64,000 nt of DNA from Mesostigma viride (Eukaryota > Streptophyta > Mesostigmatophyceae > Mesostigmatales > Mesostigmataceae): contig RPFO01000022.1 of NCBI GenBank assembly GCA_009746045.1, forward strand, positions 350,001 to 414,000. The letters are read 5' to 3'. Every line of letters starts with the position of its first letter. The first letter of the stretch is position 1. Of this stretch, positions 20,840 through 32,600 are shown piece after piece. Position numbers and translations under genes: made by a program. The notes under the pieces are model-generated. The model worked only from the letters and a program-made list of their open reading frames with translations, was not told the DNA's origin and ran no database searches.

Positions 20840-21960
20840 ATATAAACTCGCGTGCTCCCGCGCTGGGGAGTCACGGAGCACCGGCCGGAGTGCTTTTATA
20901 ATCCCTGTATATGTTCACAACAGGAAGAAAGCTATCAGTAAAGTGCTCATCTAAAGCAAGCTAGCCGGAGCCGGCCGGTTAAAAGGACCATCCTCATGAA
21001 AACTGCAGCGCAGCGCTTTGAAGGCAAACACCTCCGGTGATTGCCTGGGCTGCTTGGCGCAGTGGATCCTTTGTTCTTGTAGATCATAACGCCGAGGGCA
21101 TGTTGCCAGTCAGCGGGCGGAGTAGCATCAGGCAGCAAAAGCTGTTTGCAGAATTAGTACGTCCAGAAGTCCTGAACCGCATCACATACTCATCCTCAAG
21201 AGTTACACCACAGCTGCAGGCAGGGTATCAGCACTGGCCGACATCCGTATCAAAGCGAAGGCGCTTTTGAGACAGCGTCATCAAATTCTGCTGCATGCAG
21301 TGAAGGGGGGCATGCCATTTCTATCGGCTAACAAGCCACGAAGGGCACCAACCATGCAAGTAATCCTCACCGGCAGTAGGGGGGCAAGGATCGAGATGGC
21401 TCGGACGGGCCGCAGCCGGCGTGCAGCCACCGCAGGTGGTAGCGGAGGGGGTGGCCGGGCCGCGCCGCAAGGACCGCCATGGTGGCGATCCGTCCAAAGC
21501 TTTAGGGGGTGTGCCGTAGGGGCCATGCAGCTAGGAAGTCGAAACACGGATACGAAAGCTAGCGACTGGCAAGCCGATAGATGTAATGCCACATGCCCTT
21601 ACCATCATTCTTGCGCTTGTACTCGTTGATGGCCATGATAACTGGCAATAAGCCGATTGGCAGTTGCCGGCCTCATCCTTGGCCTCATGGCATATGCAGC
21701 GTCATGTAAGGGCGGCGCGCAAGCGAGGCTTGGCGGCCGGGTCGCGCGTTCGCTGGCGCAAGCGCGTGCGGGCAGCGATCGATGACATGCATGCAGCGGG
21801 TTGTTCAGTGTTGGCGAAGATTGCGGTATAGGGAGCTAGGCGAGGGGCGCCGGGCTTGACGGGGGAATTAAGTTCACGAGCAGCATTGAGGGCAGCTTTG
21901 TCGGTGAATTTTTTGAACACCTCGGGACAGGGGATGTCTTCATGCAGGTCATCAAGGAGC
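20840..21960 (-). pseudogene. LINE ORF2 remnant with type II tail
   Basis: On the minus strand, 21702-21920 contains RLRQRTRDPAAKPRLRAAL and 20947-21138 contains PPADWQHALGVMIYKNKGS. Both match the RT-upstream region of the LINE at 50215-52380 (RRNRDPIAKPGLQAAL and AWQHSFRTMLYKNKGS). The 3' end (20845-20885) is the type II tail in reverse. The RT catalytic core is missing, so this is an internally deleted, dead copy. Confidence 0.65.
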
Positions 21961-22109
21961 TGTTCATGGCAGCAATTTTGTGCAAGTTAATTGGCAGAGA
22001 ATTAATTATTTGGCAGAGCGTGCCTGGGCAGCAGCTTCATCCGCGGCCGCCCATGTCTTTGGTGTTCAGGCGGACAACGCTCCTATGGGGCCGCAGGGGG
22101 GGGGGGGCG

Positions 22110-22170
22110 CGGGTATCAAAGAGACAACCAGCGCAGGCCAGAAATCGGGAGAATCCGGACCATGGTAGCG
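22110..22170 (-). mobile_element. Penelope-like element, solo 3' end (~55 bp)
   Basis: ATCAAAGAGACAACCAGCG through GGACCATGGTAGC matches the last 55 bp of the Penelope-like element, reversed. It follows a G10 tract. Confidence 0.75.
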
Positions 22171-23043
22171 GGTATGCTTGCATGGGCTGTGCTGGGAAGT
22201 GAAGGCGGACGAGCTAGAGCCCAAACAGGCCGGTGATCCGATGGGACAGCGGGAAAATCCAAGACAGAGCCTCGCCAGCGCCGGCGAACTGGTCAGGTGC
22301 CACATAGTTGCTAGGCAGACCTCACGGGCATTTGCATGGGCCAGTTGGAAGGTGACCAATGCAGGCTTGCAAGCAATACTGCATGGAGCTAGGACGTCGT
22401 TGGTACTGTGAATTGCTTGCCAAAGCACGCAGTCCGTGCCAACAAATCAGCCAAAAGACCAGTGTTGTCATTTGCCCTTGTACATGCCCGACGGAGCATA
22501 CATGCATTCAGCAGTGCCAACTGGCAGAGTAGCATTATTGGCATCTAGAAACAGCGCAAGAGAGTCATGTGCGGGCAGGTGTCATGTGTTCCAGGTTCCA
22601 AAGGCTTTGGAAAAACTGTTGGCGCGCCGGACCAGGATGACCAGAGTGAGGTGCATATCCAACGCCAATGGTGAGGCCGTATTTGGAGTGGCACTCCAAA
22701 GCTGTGTTCAAAGGTAGCTACTGCTGGCACACGTGAGGAGCTCAGCGTGACCTCATGATCACCGGTGATCGAGCTGCTCAACTGCAAGGGGCGAGCACAA
22801 CAAGCCAACCCCACCCTGCATGACCTGGCTGGAGCATCACCACTACCAAAGAAGCGCCAACCTTTCTCATCAATTACTTGCTGATCCACCTCCACGGCTC
22901 CACCTCAAGGCAAAAAAATTGAATGAGCGCGATAGAGTCTTTATTAAAGAGTCAGTTCGATCTACCTTCCATGAATGCAAGCATCACGCACAGCGGGATA
23001 CCGGCAAGCAGATGCAAGGATGCAGCCGCATGTGTGAATCAGT
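22171..23043. other. ASCC2 3' flank, nothing recognised
   Basis: Mixed-composition DNA without a credible ORF or a repeat shared inside the window. Part may be ASCC2 3' UTR. Confidence 0.4.
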
Positions 23044-23569
23044 TTAGAAGCCGATGATGCCTGCCATGTGCTTCTTCGCCGCCTTGTCTCTCCTCCCGTG
23101 CTTCCCACCATGATCTCCCCCATGCCCTCGGCCTCGACCCCTGCCCCCACGACCACCTCCCCTGGGTGGCCCCCCACTATAGCCCCTGCCGTGCATGCCA
23201 CCCCGGTGGCCCCCCTGCTGGTCGGGCTCTCCACCCTCCTCTTCCTCCTCCTCGTCACCCTGATGGCCTCCTCCCTCCTCGCCCTTATTGCCATCCTGGC
23301 GGCCCCTGCCACCCTGATCCGCTGTTGACCCACCAGGGGGGCGCAACGGCACATTGCCACCTGGGCCTAGCCCGTGAATGGCCGCTGCGGCCGCCTCCTT
23401 TGCGATCTGCGCCTCCCTTGCTGTCATGAGCACAGCACCTTCCTTCTTGTAGTTGTACAGCATGCCGTCCAGCACGTAGAACTTGCGGTTGCTGTTGTCC
23501 TGCGTGGCAGCTGCAGGCGCCCCACTGGCACCCGCCACCCTGTCTTGTTGTTGTTGCTGTTGCCGCTGC

Positions 23570-23626
<57 letters not shown>

Positions 23627-26600
23627 GGTTGCTGCTGCTGCGGTTGCCTCGGTTGTTGCGCTCTCCCATCCCCCACATTGCCCCTGCCAGCTACCTCCTG
23701 AGGCCCGCCCCGGCCATCACCCTTGCCAGGTCTCCCACTTCCGCCATCCACCAACGGCTGAACGGGCCTACCACGGCCAAAGCCCCGCTGCGGGCCATCG
23801 CCACCCCCTCCCCTGCCGTCAGACCTCGGGTTTCCTCGGCCCGATGGAGCCGCATCCCTGGGGAAGCGGGCACTGCCGTCCCTGGGACCTGTGTCCAAGG
23901 CCCCACTCTCATACATCTCTTGGCCGTCACCATAGTACTCATCCCCGTCGCCGTCGGGATCCCTCCCATCAACTCCATACGCCGGGAGGCCCCCGCTTAT
24001 GTCATCACCGAATCCTCTTCCCCGGCCACCCTTGCGGTCCATCCCACTGGCCGCCATGGGCTGGGAACTGGGCAGGGTAAGCGAGGGCAGGCCGCCCTCG
24101 CAGACGTCCCCAGCCTGAGCACCATAGCTGGATAGTTCATCAAAGGAGTCGTCGTACTCGTCCTCGTACTGCGCGGGGGCGTTCCCGCGCGCCGTCATGG
24201 GAACCGCCAGGACAGTGGTGCAACCACAAGCATGGGTTCCGTGCGGGACAGATTGTGGGCGCGCCAATATTGACGAGTGAGAGTTGCAGACAACGGGATC
24301 CAAGGCAAAGCTGTGTAATGGAAATGTGTGAAATGGGAATGTACGGGCAGGCGAGATAGATCGCCAGGTCATCATTCAACGCCACGATGGCAGGGCAAGG
24401 GATAAGGCCTGAAGCAGCCTCACTGACCGGCTATCCATGCACACCCAGGTATACTACTTCACAACGCTCTGCCTTAACGGACAAGGAGCACGAAATCCCA
24501 CACGTACAACGTTCCCTGCACCCAATCACAACGCATGCCACCACCCAGGGGATGCCACCGTACCTCGAACTGCACCCGCGTGGCGTAGTCCTTCACCAGC
24601 AAGTTGTCGCGCCCGCGGTTGTCCAGGACATCCCTCTGCGCAAGACGCCAGGTGGCGCGAGGGCGGCCATCGATCACAACCGTGGTCGAGAGCGGCATGC
24701 AACATGGGTGACAAGACGCGACAGGAGGGAACCCCAAGCCCTACTCCCTGCGCCAGCCCTGCCATGTAACAAACAAATCAATGCCTCCAGTAAAATAGGA
24801 CACATCATGTGCAGCGACAGACCAGCCACTGGGCCTATCCACGAGGCAGCCAAAACCTACGTGTGACAAGCGTTTACGGGTGTTTTAACATCATGTTTCC
24901 GACACCCCCAGTGAGGAAACAGCCCCCCCCCCCCCCCCTGTGTGTATCCGTAGCAAAGCCTGGTCCAGCCCACACAACCTGCGCATGATGCCACGGGTGG
25001 CCTCGCCTTGTGTGCCCAGTACCCCATCACCGAACACGTCCCCCACGCACCCCCAGTATAGTACTCTAGTATATCAATGACTCTAGTATATACTCAACCA
25101 CCATAAGGCAGGACCAGTCCCACGCACCCCTAGCATAGTACTCTAGTATAATAAGGACTCTAGTATATACTCAACCACCATAAGGCAGGACCAGTCCCAC
25201 GCACCCCTAGCATAGTACTCTAGTATATCAAGGACTCTAGTATATACTCAACCACCGTAAGGCAGGACCAGTCCGTGGATCCACTAATAAAAAGCTGTCG
25301 GACAAACGGAGCGGGAAGAAACTCAACTCAACTCAACTCAACTCAACTCAACTCAACTCAACTCAACTCAACTCAACTCAACTCAACTCAACTCAACTCA
25401 ACTCAACTCAACTCAACTCAACTCAACTCAACTCAACTCAACTCAACTCAACTCAACTCAACTCAACTCAACTCAACTCAACTCAACTCAACTCAACTCA
25501 ACTCAACTCAATTCAACTCAACTCAACTCAACTCAACTCAACTCAACTCAACTCAACTCAACTCAACTCAACTCAACTCAACTCAACTCAACTCAACTCA
25601 ACTCAACTCAACTCAACTCAACTCAACTCAACTCAACTCAACTCAACTCAACTCAACTCAACTCAACTCAACTCAACTCAACTCAACTCAACTCAACTCA
25701 ACTCAACTCAACTCAACTCAACTCAACTCAACTCAACTCAACTCAACTCAACTCAACTCAACTCAACTCAACTCAACTCAACTCAACTCAACTCAACTCA
25801 ACTCAACTCAACTCAACTCAACTCAACTCAACTCAACTCAACTCAACTCAACTCAACTCAACTCAACTCAACTCAACTCAACTCAACTCAACTCAACTCA
25901 ACTCAACTCAACTCAACTCAACTCAACTCAACTCAACTCAACTCAACTCAACTCAACTCAACTCAACTCAACTCAACTCAACTCAACTCAACTCAACTCA
26001 ACTCAACTCAACTCAACTCAACTCAACTCAACTCAACTCAACTCAACTCAACTCAACTCAACTCAACTCAACTCAACTCAACTCAACTCAACTCAACTCA
26101 ACTCAACTCAACTCAACTCAACTCAACTCAACTCAACTCAACTCAACTCAACTCAACTCAACTCAACTCAACTCAACTCAACTCAACTCAACTCAACTCA
26201 ACTCAACTCAACTCAACTCAACTCAACTCAACTCACGTACGCCCCATGTGGGGATTTGAACTCCCTTGTGGACACACCCACATGGAAAGTATTACACTAT
26301 TGTTGTCATTATTATTATTATTATTGCTATTATTATTATCATCATTATTACTACTATTATTATGATTATGACTATTAATATCATCATTAGAAATTACATC
26401 GTCAATTCTTATTTCCCACATCGGAAAGGGATGGTTGTCGCGTGAACATACCACGCTGTCGGGAGACGCCTTCTTCCTCACAAACCGCCCAGATGACGGC
26501 CCACTTGCCGCTGCCGCACTACTACCATCTGCCACGTCCTTGCCGTTTGCCATCAAGGCCGCACCCCCCGCCAAGCCCACCCCACTGGGGGTGGCGTGGG

Positions 26601-29600
26601 GGCGCAACCGGGGGCCCTCGTCGCGCGATGATGAGCTGGCACCCTTGCCCGCTGCCATCGCCGCCGCTGCGGTCTTGTTCCCCACCGGGTGCGGCACCTG
26701 GGAGGGCACCTGGGACCAATCCAGCGCAGGGAGCGCACGCGCGCCACTCTCTGCGCCGTATGCTGATGAGGATGATGCCGATGACCCCCCGGCGGCCCAG
26801 TCCGATGATGCCACCTTAGTCGCTCCGTACGCAGGCCAACCGATGGCAGGGGCGCTACCTGACACTTGGCTGTATCCTGCATTCGAGGAACCGGCCACCT
26901 TCCCTTTTCCCTTGCCTTTGCCCTGGCTGGCCTGGGAGGCCTTGGGCTTGGGCCGCTCGGCCATCGCGCGATCCAGCGCCGCAAGCTCCGCGTGCAGGTC
27001 GTCCTCAAGTATGTGCGCGATGACAGCCTCTGGGTTGTTGTCGTACACCTGCAGGCAGCAGCAGACAAAGCCGTCCCCCAATTCCGGGAACAGCTCCTTG
27101 ACCTGCGAGACCAGCGACGCGATCTGGCCCTCCTCCAGCCCGCGGTCAGCCCCATCTGCGTCCCCCCTCGCGCCTCCACCAACACTGCCTGGCCCGCTCG
27201 CAGTGCCCCCCCCTCCAAGACCTCCCTGCCCTGTGGAGATCGAAGCAGAATTGCTCGCGTTGGGGTGGTGGCCGCTGGTACCCGGCTTGCCCCGCGGCCC
27301 CAGCGTGCTGAGCACGTAGGCCAGCTGGGTGGCATCCAGCGCCGCCCTACCATCTGTCACCAGCCGTTGCAGGATGGCCCCCACGTCGTACTCGGCCTGA
27401 AGCCGGCGCAACAGCGGGGCACGAGTGTTGCTGCCGCCGGACAGGCGCGCTGCTGGAAGTCTTGTCGTGGCGTCACGCCCCACTGACGATGACGTCATCG
27501 ACGACGATGATGCGTCCACCAGCGCACTGAAGTTTCCCAGCAGCGCGTCGATGTCCACGGGGACAATATTGCCCCCGCCAGGTGCCGCCGTGCCGATGGC
27601 ATTCTCCGCCTGCTCGGCACCGCCCAGCAGGCCGTTGCGCATGAGCCGCCAGCTCAGCTGGAAGATGCCACGGTGGAGGCACAAGAGGATGGGACGCAGG
27701 TCGCCCGCATGAATAGGGGCGGATGAAGCATCTTCTCCGGGTGAAGCCGCAGCATAAGGGTCATCGTCGATAAGCCTCCCTGCTGCAGCTGCTGCTGCGG
27801 ATGACGAGGATGCCCGTGGCTCTGCCCCGCTGGCATGGGAACCCGAGGGCAGCCTCCCTCTCTCGTCCCCCGCTCTTTTTCTCTTCTCGGCCTCGGCTGT
27901 CGTCCACTCGAGCAGCTCAGCCACCAGGCCATCGTGAAGGGAGGACAGGAAGGGCAGCAGCATCTGCCCTTGGCTGAGGGGTGGCAACGACGTGTCATGG
28001 GAGCATGGCAAGCGGCGGAGTTTGGGACAAAGGGATAGGGAAGCCATGGCGTGGTCATGTCCAATTAGCAGATGGAGCGGAGCGAGAAGTATGCGGTGTC
28101 TACACAGGTGGGTGGGTGGGTGGGTGGGTGGGCGGGCGGGCGGGCGGCGGGCGGCGGGCGGGCGGGCGGGCGGGCGGGCGGGCGGCGGGCGGCGGCGGGC
28201 GGCGGGCGGGCGGGCGGGCGGGCGGGCGGGCGGGCGGGCGGCGGGCGGCGGGCGGGCGGGCGGGCGGCGGGCGGGCGGGCGGGCGGGCGGGCGGGCGGGC
28301 GGCGGGCGGGCGGGGCGGGCGGCGGGCGGGCGGGCGGGCGGGCGGCGGGCGGGCGGGCGGGCGGGCGGGCGGGCGGGCGGGCGGGGGGTGGGGGACCGGG
28401 GGGGGGAGGGGGGCACAGTGACACTCTCTGCGAGAGAGTACACACACAAAAAAGGTTACAATAATGATTACATGTAGTCACTGTAGCCGTGCTCATGGAT
28501 TCTCAGCATCGAGAATGCCATCTGCTGCTCAGAACTGCCAAGGATCATACGTGGAAAGATCGGTGGTACGGCCGAAAGGTTAATAAAATATCCCGGGACG
28601 CCTCCAAGCACCTTGGTGGGTTGCCACGGAGCCCCCTGAGGAAAAGAAATGTGCTGGCAACGTCACACGACCAAGTCAGGCGCAGTTGGCGCCGTTTACA
28701 AGTTGCGCGGCTTCTACAGGGCTTCCACCTCCGCATGCCGCACACCTTGAGATCAGAGGCTACCGTGGTCATACGACTGTACTGATAGTGCCAGATATAA
28801 AGGAGACAGAGATAGTGCCAGATATAGTGACAGTGCCGGATCTACTGATACACCACCACTAGACACTCCCGGCCAGTTAGGCTCGAAACACACGCCCTGA
28901 TCAAGCAAGCTGTTTCCGGCCCCGCCGTCTAGGTCATCTAGTCGCTCTTCACGTAAGCGAGCCATAACTTCAATGCACAAGGCTACACATTTCCATCTCC
29001 ATTCATATGCATCATCCTGAAGGACTCGAACACGCGGACAAGATAACGGCAGGCTCGAGCTACCATGGTCCGGATTCTCCCGATCTCTGTCCTGCGCTGG
29101 TTGTCTCCTTGTCATACTACTACACTGACAGTGCCAGATATACTGATAGCAGCAGTGAACAAGTTGCTGACGCTGGTACACCTACTCACCTAGCCAGCAC
29201 AACTGCTGGCCAACCTGCACATGCTTATGATAATACCATCATCGTAACGCAACATGCATTGGTCGAATATAAAATAAATATACTCTCATCTACTCATTCT
29301 ATAATATAAATATATATACTGTGTTAAGTTACACTGTACTTACGCATGTATTAGCCGTGGGACGCCCTACCATACCTGCTTCTCTAGTTCTCTAATTATA
29401 ACTCTGCCGGTTGTTTGGTGAGGGTATAAACTGGCTGACGGAATGACCGACTGGCTGACAATACCTATTGGTCACACCACTCATGCCGACTAAAATTTTC
29501 TAACAGTAGCATCACAGAAACAAGCGGTTGCCGCTGAAAGCAAGAACACCTGCTGGCCACGCCGCCCACCATCATGGCGGCAACAGTACTTGCTGGCCAT

Positions 29601-32600
29601 GCCGCACACCATCATGGCGGCAACAGTACCTGCTGGCCATGCCGCACACCATCATGGTCGCAACAGTACCTGCTGGCCACGCCGCCCACCATCATGGCGG
29701 CAACAGTACCTGCTGGCCACGCCGCACACCATCATGGCGGCAACAGTACCTGCTGGCCACGCCGCACACCATCATGGCGGCCGCTGGAGGGAACACGTCC
29801 ACCAGCGACAAGAGGGAGGCGGTCGCATCGTAGAGGAAGTAGAGGGCCTGGATGGGGGGGGGAAGGAGGGTATGCAGGGGTGGGCCGGCAGTGCTCGTGG
29901 GTGTGGGCAGTGCGGGTGTGGGCAGAGAGTGTTAGGGATGCAGGTAGTGACTTGACACAATGAATGCCTCAACCGGTGAGGTGTGAATGAACTACCAGTT
30001 ACGAGGACCAGTTACGGGGACCTAGGGCGAGCTAGGTGCCGAATTGTCAGATGCCTGTGCATAGGGACAGCCATCACTATCTACCAGATGAAGCAGGGGC
30101 AGAACCGTATTTGACCCAGGGGGTTGTGGCCCATTAAGTGCACCCAGGGGGTGGCCTTGACGAGGGGCTGAGGGCATGCCTGGAAGCCATTCGTGCTAGT
30201 TGGCAAGGGAGCAGGTGCAAGCAAAGCCTGCGTGGCATGCCATTGCTTGCCCTCAAAAGAGAGGCCACTTGGGTGCCCAGGTAAATGGGTCATTTACTAC
30301 GCACATCTCAGGAAGCCATGAGGTGCTGATGCCAGGACAAGACAAAAACATCCAGAAGATTTATTATTATTGTGTAAACAAGTTACCGAAGATTTATTAT
30401 TATTGTGTAAACAAGTTACCGAAGATTTATTATTATTGTGTAAACAAGTTACCTAAGATTTATTATTATTGTGTAAACAAGTTACCGAAGATTTATTATT
30501 ATTGTGTAAACAAGTTACCTCGGATCCCGGCATGGGGAGCGGCATGTGCGGCCGCTGAGTCAGGTGCTGCCAACAATGGAGTATTAGTCATAAACTGACA
30601 ACCGCTGGCAACCAACACCACAGTCGCTCACCTCCACCAGTTTGCGGCACAGGTCCGCTCCTGACGCTGCGTCCACGTCCGCATCCTGCGACCGCAGCAT
30701 CTGGGTGGCGGGGAAAAAAACGGAACCAAAGGCCAGCAAGGCAGCCACCCACGGGGACAGTCGACCACATGTGGCCTCATGCTTTCTCAGTTTGCACGCG
30801 GGGATGCAACGGCGGCAGAAAACACATGCGCGAAGGGGGGCAAGGTGTGACGTTTAAGAAATTTAGATTTATTATTAGAACTTGAAAATCGTGTACTTTA
30901 TACAGCCATGGAAGTTTTTGAAGGAGAATGTTGTCTTGATCAAGCATTAATTAGGGATAAACGATGGAGTAATTTAGCTTTGTTGGCCATTTCTAAAACG
31001 AGGCAAAGATATCATTTAACAAGAAAAAATATGGAAATGCTTGTAGACTCTATAAGGTGAAGAAATTATAATTTTATTCTTATAGATTGTTTTGCGGGTA
31101 TTGATGTAGGTTTTGTAAATGCTGTTGCACCAGCTGAAGAAGCAGTAGTAGTAACAACTCCTGAAATTACATCGATTAGAGATGCTGATAGAGTAGCTGG
31201 CGATTGGGGCATGGGTCAGCAACAGGCCTGCAGTACGAGGCAGTATGGGGCAGAACGGAGGGAAAAAGACACCCCGGACGAGTACAGTCTCACGGGGCCG
31301 CATCACCCAGGGTGCAAGCCTGCGAGGCCGCCCAGGGCAACTGCGCCACGGTCGGTGAGCGACGGCCAAGGGACAAGCGGACGTCTGAGGCAGGTAACGT
31401 TTTCGCACACCCTTACCTGGCTGTACGCAACGCTGGCTGGCACACACCCTCACCTTAGATGAACGCAAGGCCTGTTTGCACAAGGCGAGCACAAGCAACC
31501 CTACCTGGCTGTACGTGAGGCTCTCGGCCACCAGCTGCTCCAACGTGTTCAGCATCAGGTACAGGCAGTGCTGCACGTCGCCCTCGTACTTGGGCTGCGC
31601 CGCAAACACGTTGGCCACCTGGCACGGATAGGACGAGCCGCACATGCACAGTGAACAGCTCATTCATGCTATTCAGCTACCTGGGCCAGGGAGGACAAAC
31701 CATACTTGGACCAGGGAGGACACACCACGCATGCACCGCGTACCACCCCATTCCCCCCCCACACTCCTCCCATACAACCCACACACGACGCAAGAAAGAA
31801 GCAGGTAACCCCAGGATAACCAGCACAGGCCATCTGCTGATCACTGCTGCAAACACAGGTGCGCGGGTGCAGATGACTGCTCAATAAGGCCTGCGTTCAA
31901 AATCAGCGTGAGCCAATGGGCACGTGTGGCCCCTTGAGCATGCCCCCCCGCAACCCCTACCCAGCCCTGGGACTGGTAGTGCCAGATGCATGCACGGTGG
32001 CAACCAACGGGGCATGTCCATGCCACAACCACAGATGAGCTGTCATCTGGAAACGAGATCCCCCCCTCACCACCCTCTGACACTGGACCAATAGGCCCGG
32101 CATGCCAACGCCATGCCTTGAGGAGAATATCAATGCAGTGTTATTTATGCCTTGGGGAGAACATCAATGCAGTGTAATTTATTCCTTTGGGAGAATATTC
32201 TGTGAATTATGTTTCTGCTACGGGGCCGTCACAGGGGAAATGGGGTGCCTGCTACGGCGTAAAATGGGCGGGTAGCTGGTGGGTGCCGGCGCTCACCAGC
32301 TCCCGTGTGAGCACCGGGTTGTGGGCGCCGTAGAGCGAGCAGATGTCCACCAGCTTAGGCACGTCGAAGATCCACTTGTCGTACAGCACGGCTGAGGATG
32401 TGTACAGGGAGGCAGGGGGTGCAGGGGACGTAGGATGTGCCGCGCGGGATATCGTTGGAGTATCCAGCACATAGTACGGTATCCAGTGCTTATTAATTAA
32501 TCCAGTACTTAGTACGGGATTATCGTGGGCACGGGGCATCCAGCCGAGGGATGAGGGGGCATGGGAAGCAGGTATCCGTGAGGGAAGCAGTATAGTATAG

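Noticed and set aside
26236-26310. Functional tRNA gene
   Set aside because: Only a T-arm-like segment; acceptor and anticodon arms do not pair.
25275-26378. 367-codon ORF of NSTQL repeats
   Set aside because: It is the translation of the (AACTC)n satellite; frame openness follows from the 5-bp unit and it sits in an ASCC2 intron.
28065-28496. Pro/Ala/Arg or Gly-rich ORFs in several frames
   Set aside because: Translations of the GGGC/GGC array, open in all frames because the repeat lacks A and T.
29541-29780. CRISPR-like array (regular repeats)
   Set aside because: The units are contiguous with no spacers, overlap a eukaryotic splice site, and the genome is nuclear.
30355-30519. Small gene of YYYCVNKLPK repeats
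   Set aside because: Pure 33-bp tandem repeat in an intron; openness is due to the unit being a multiple of three.
30851-31201. Functional bacterial or plastid minD gene
   Set aside because: Both ends are missing, a TGA interrupts the frame, a key motif is mutated, and ASCC2 exons lie on both sides.
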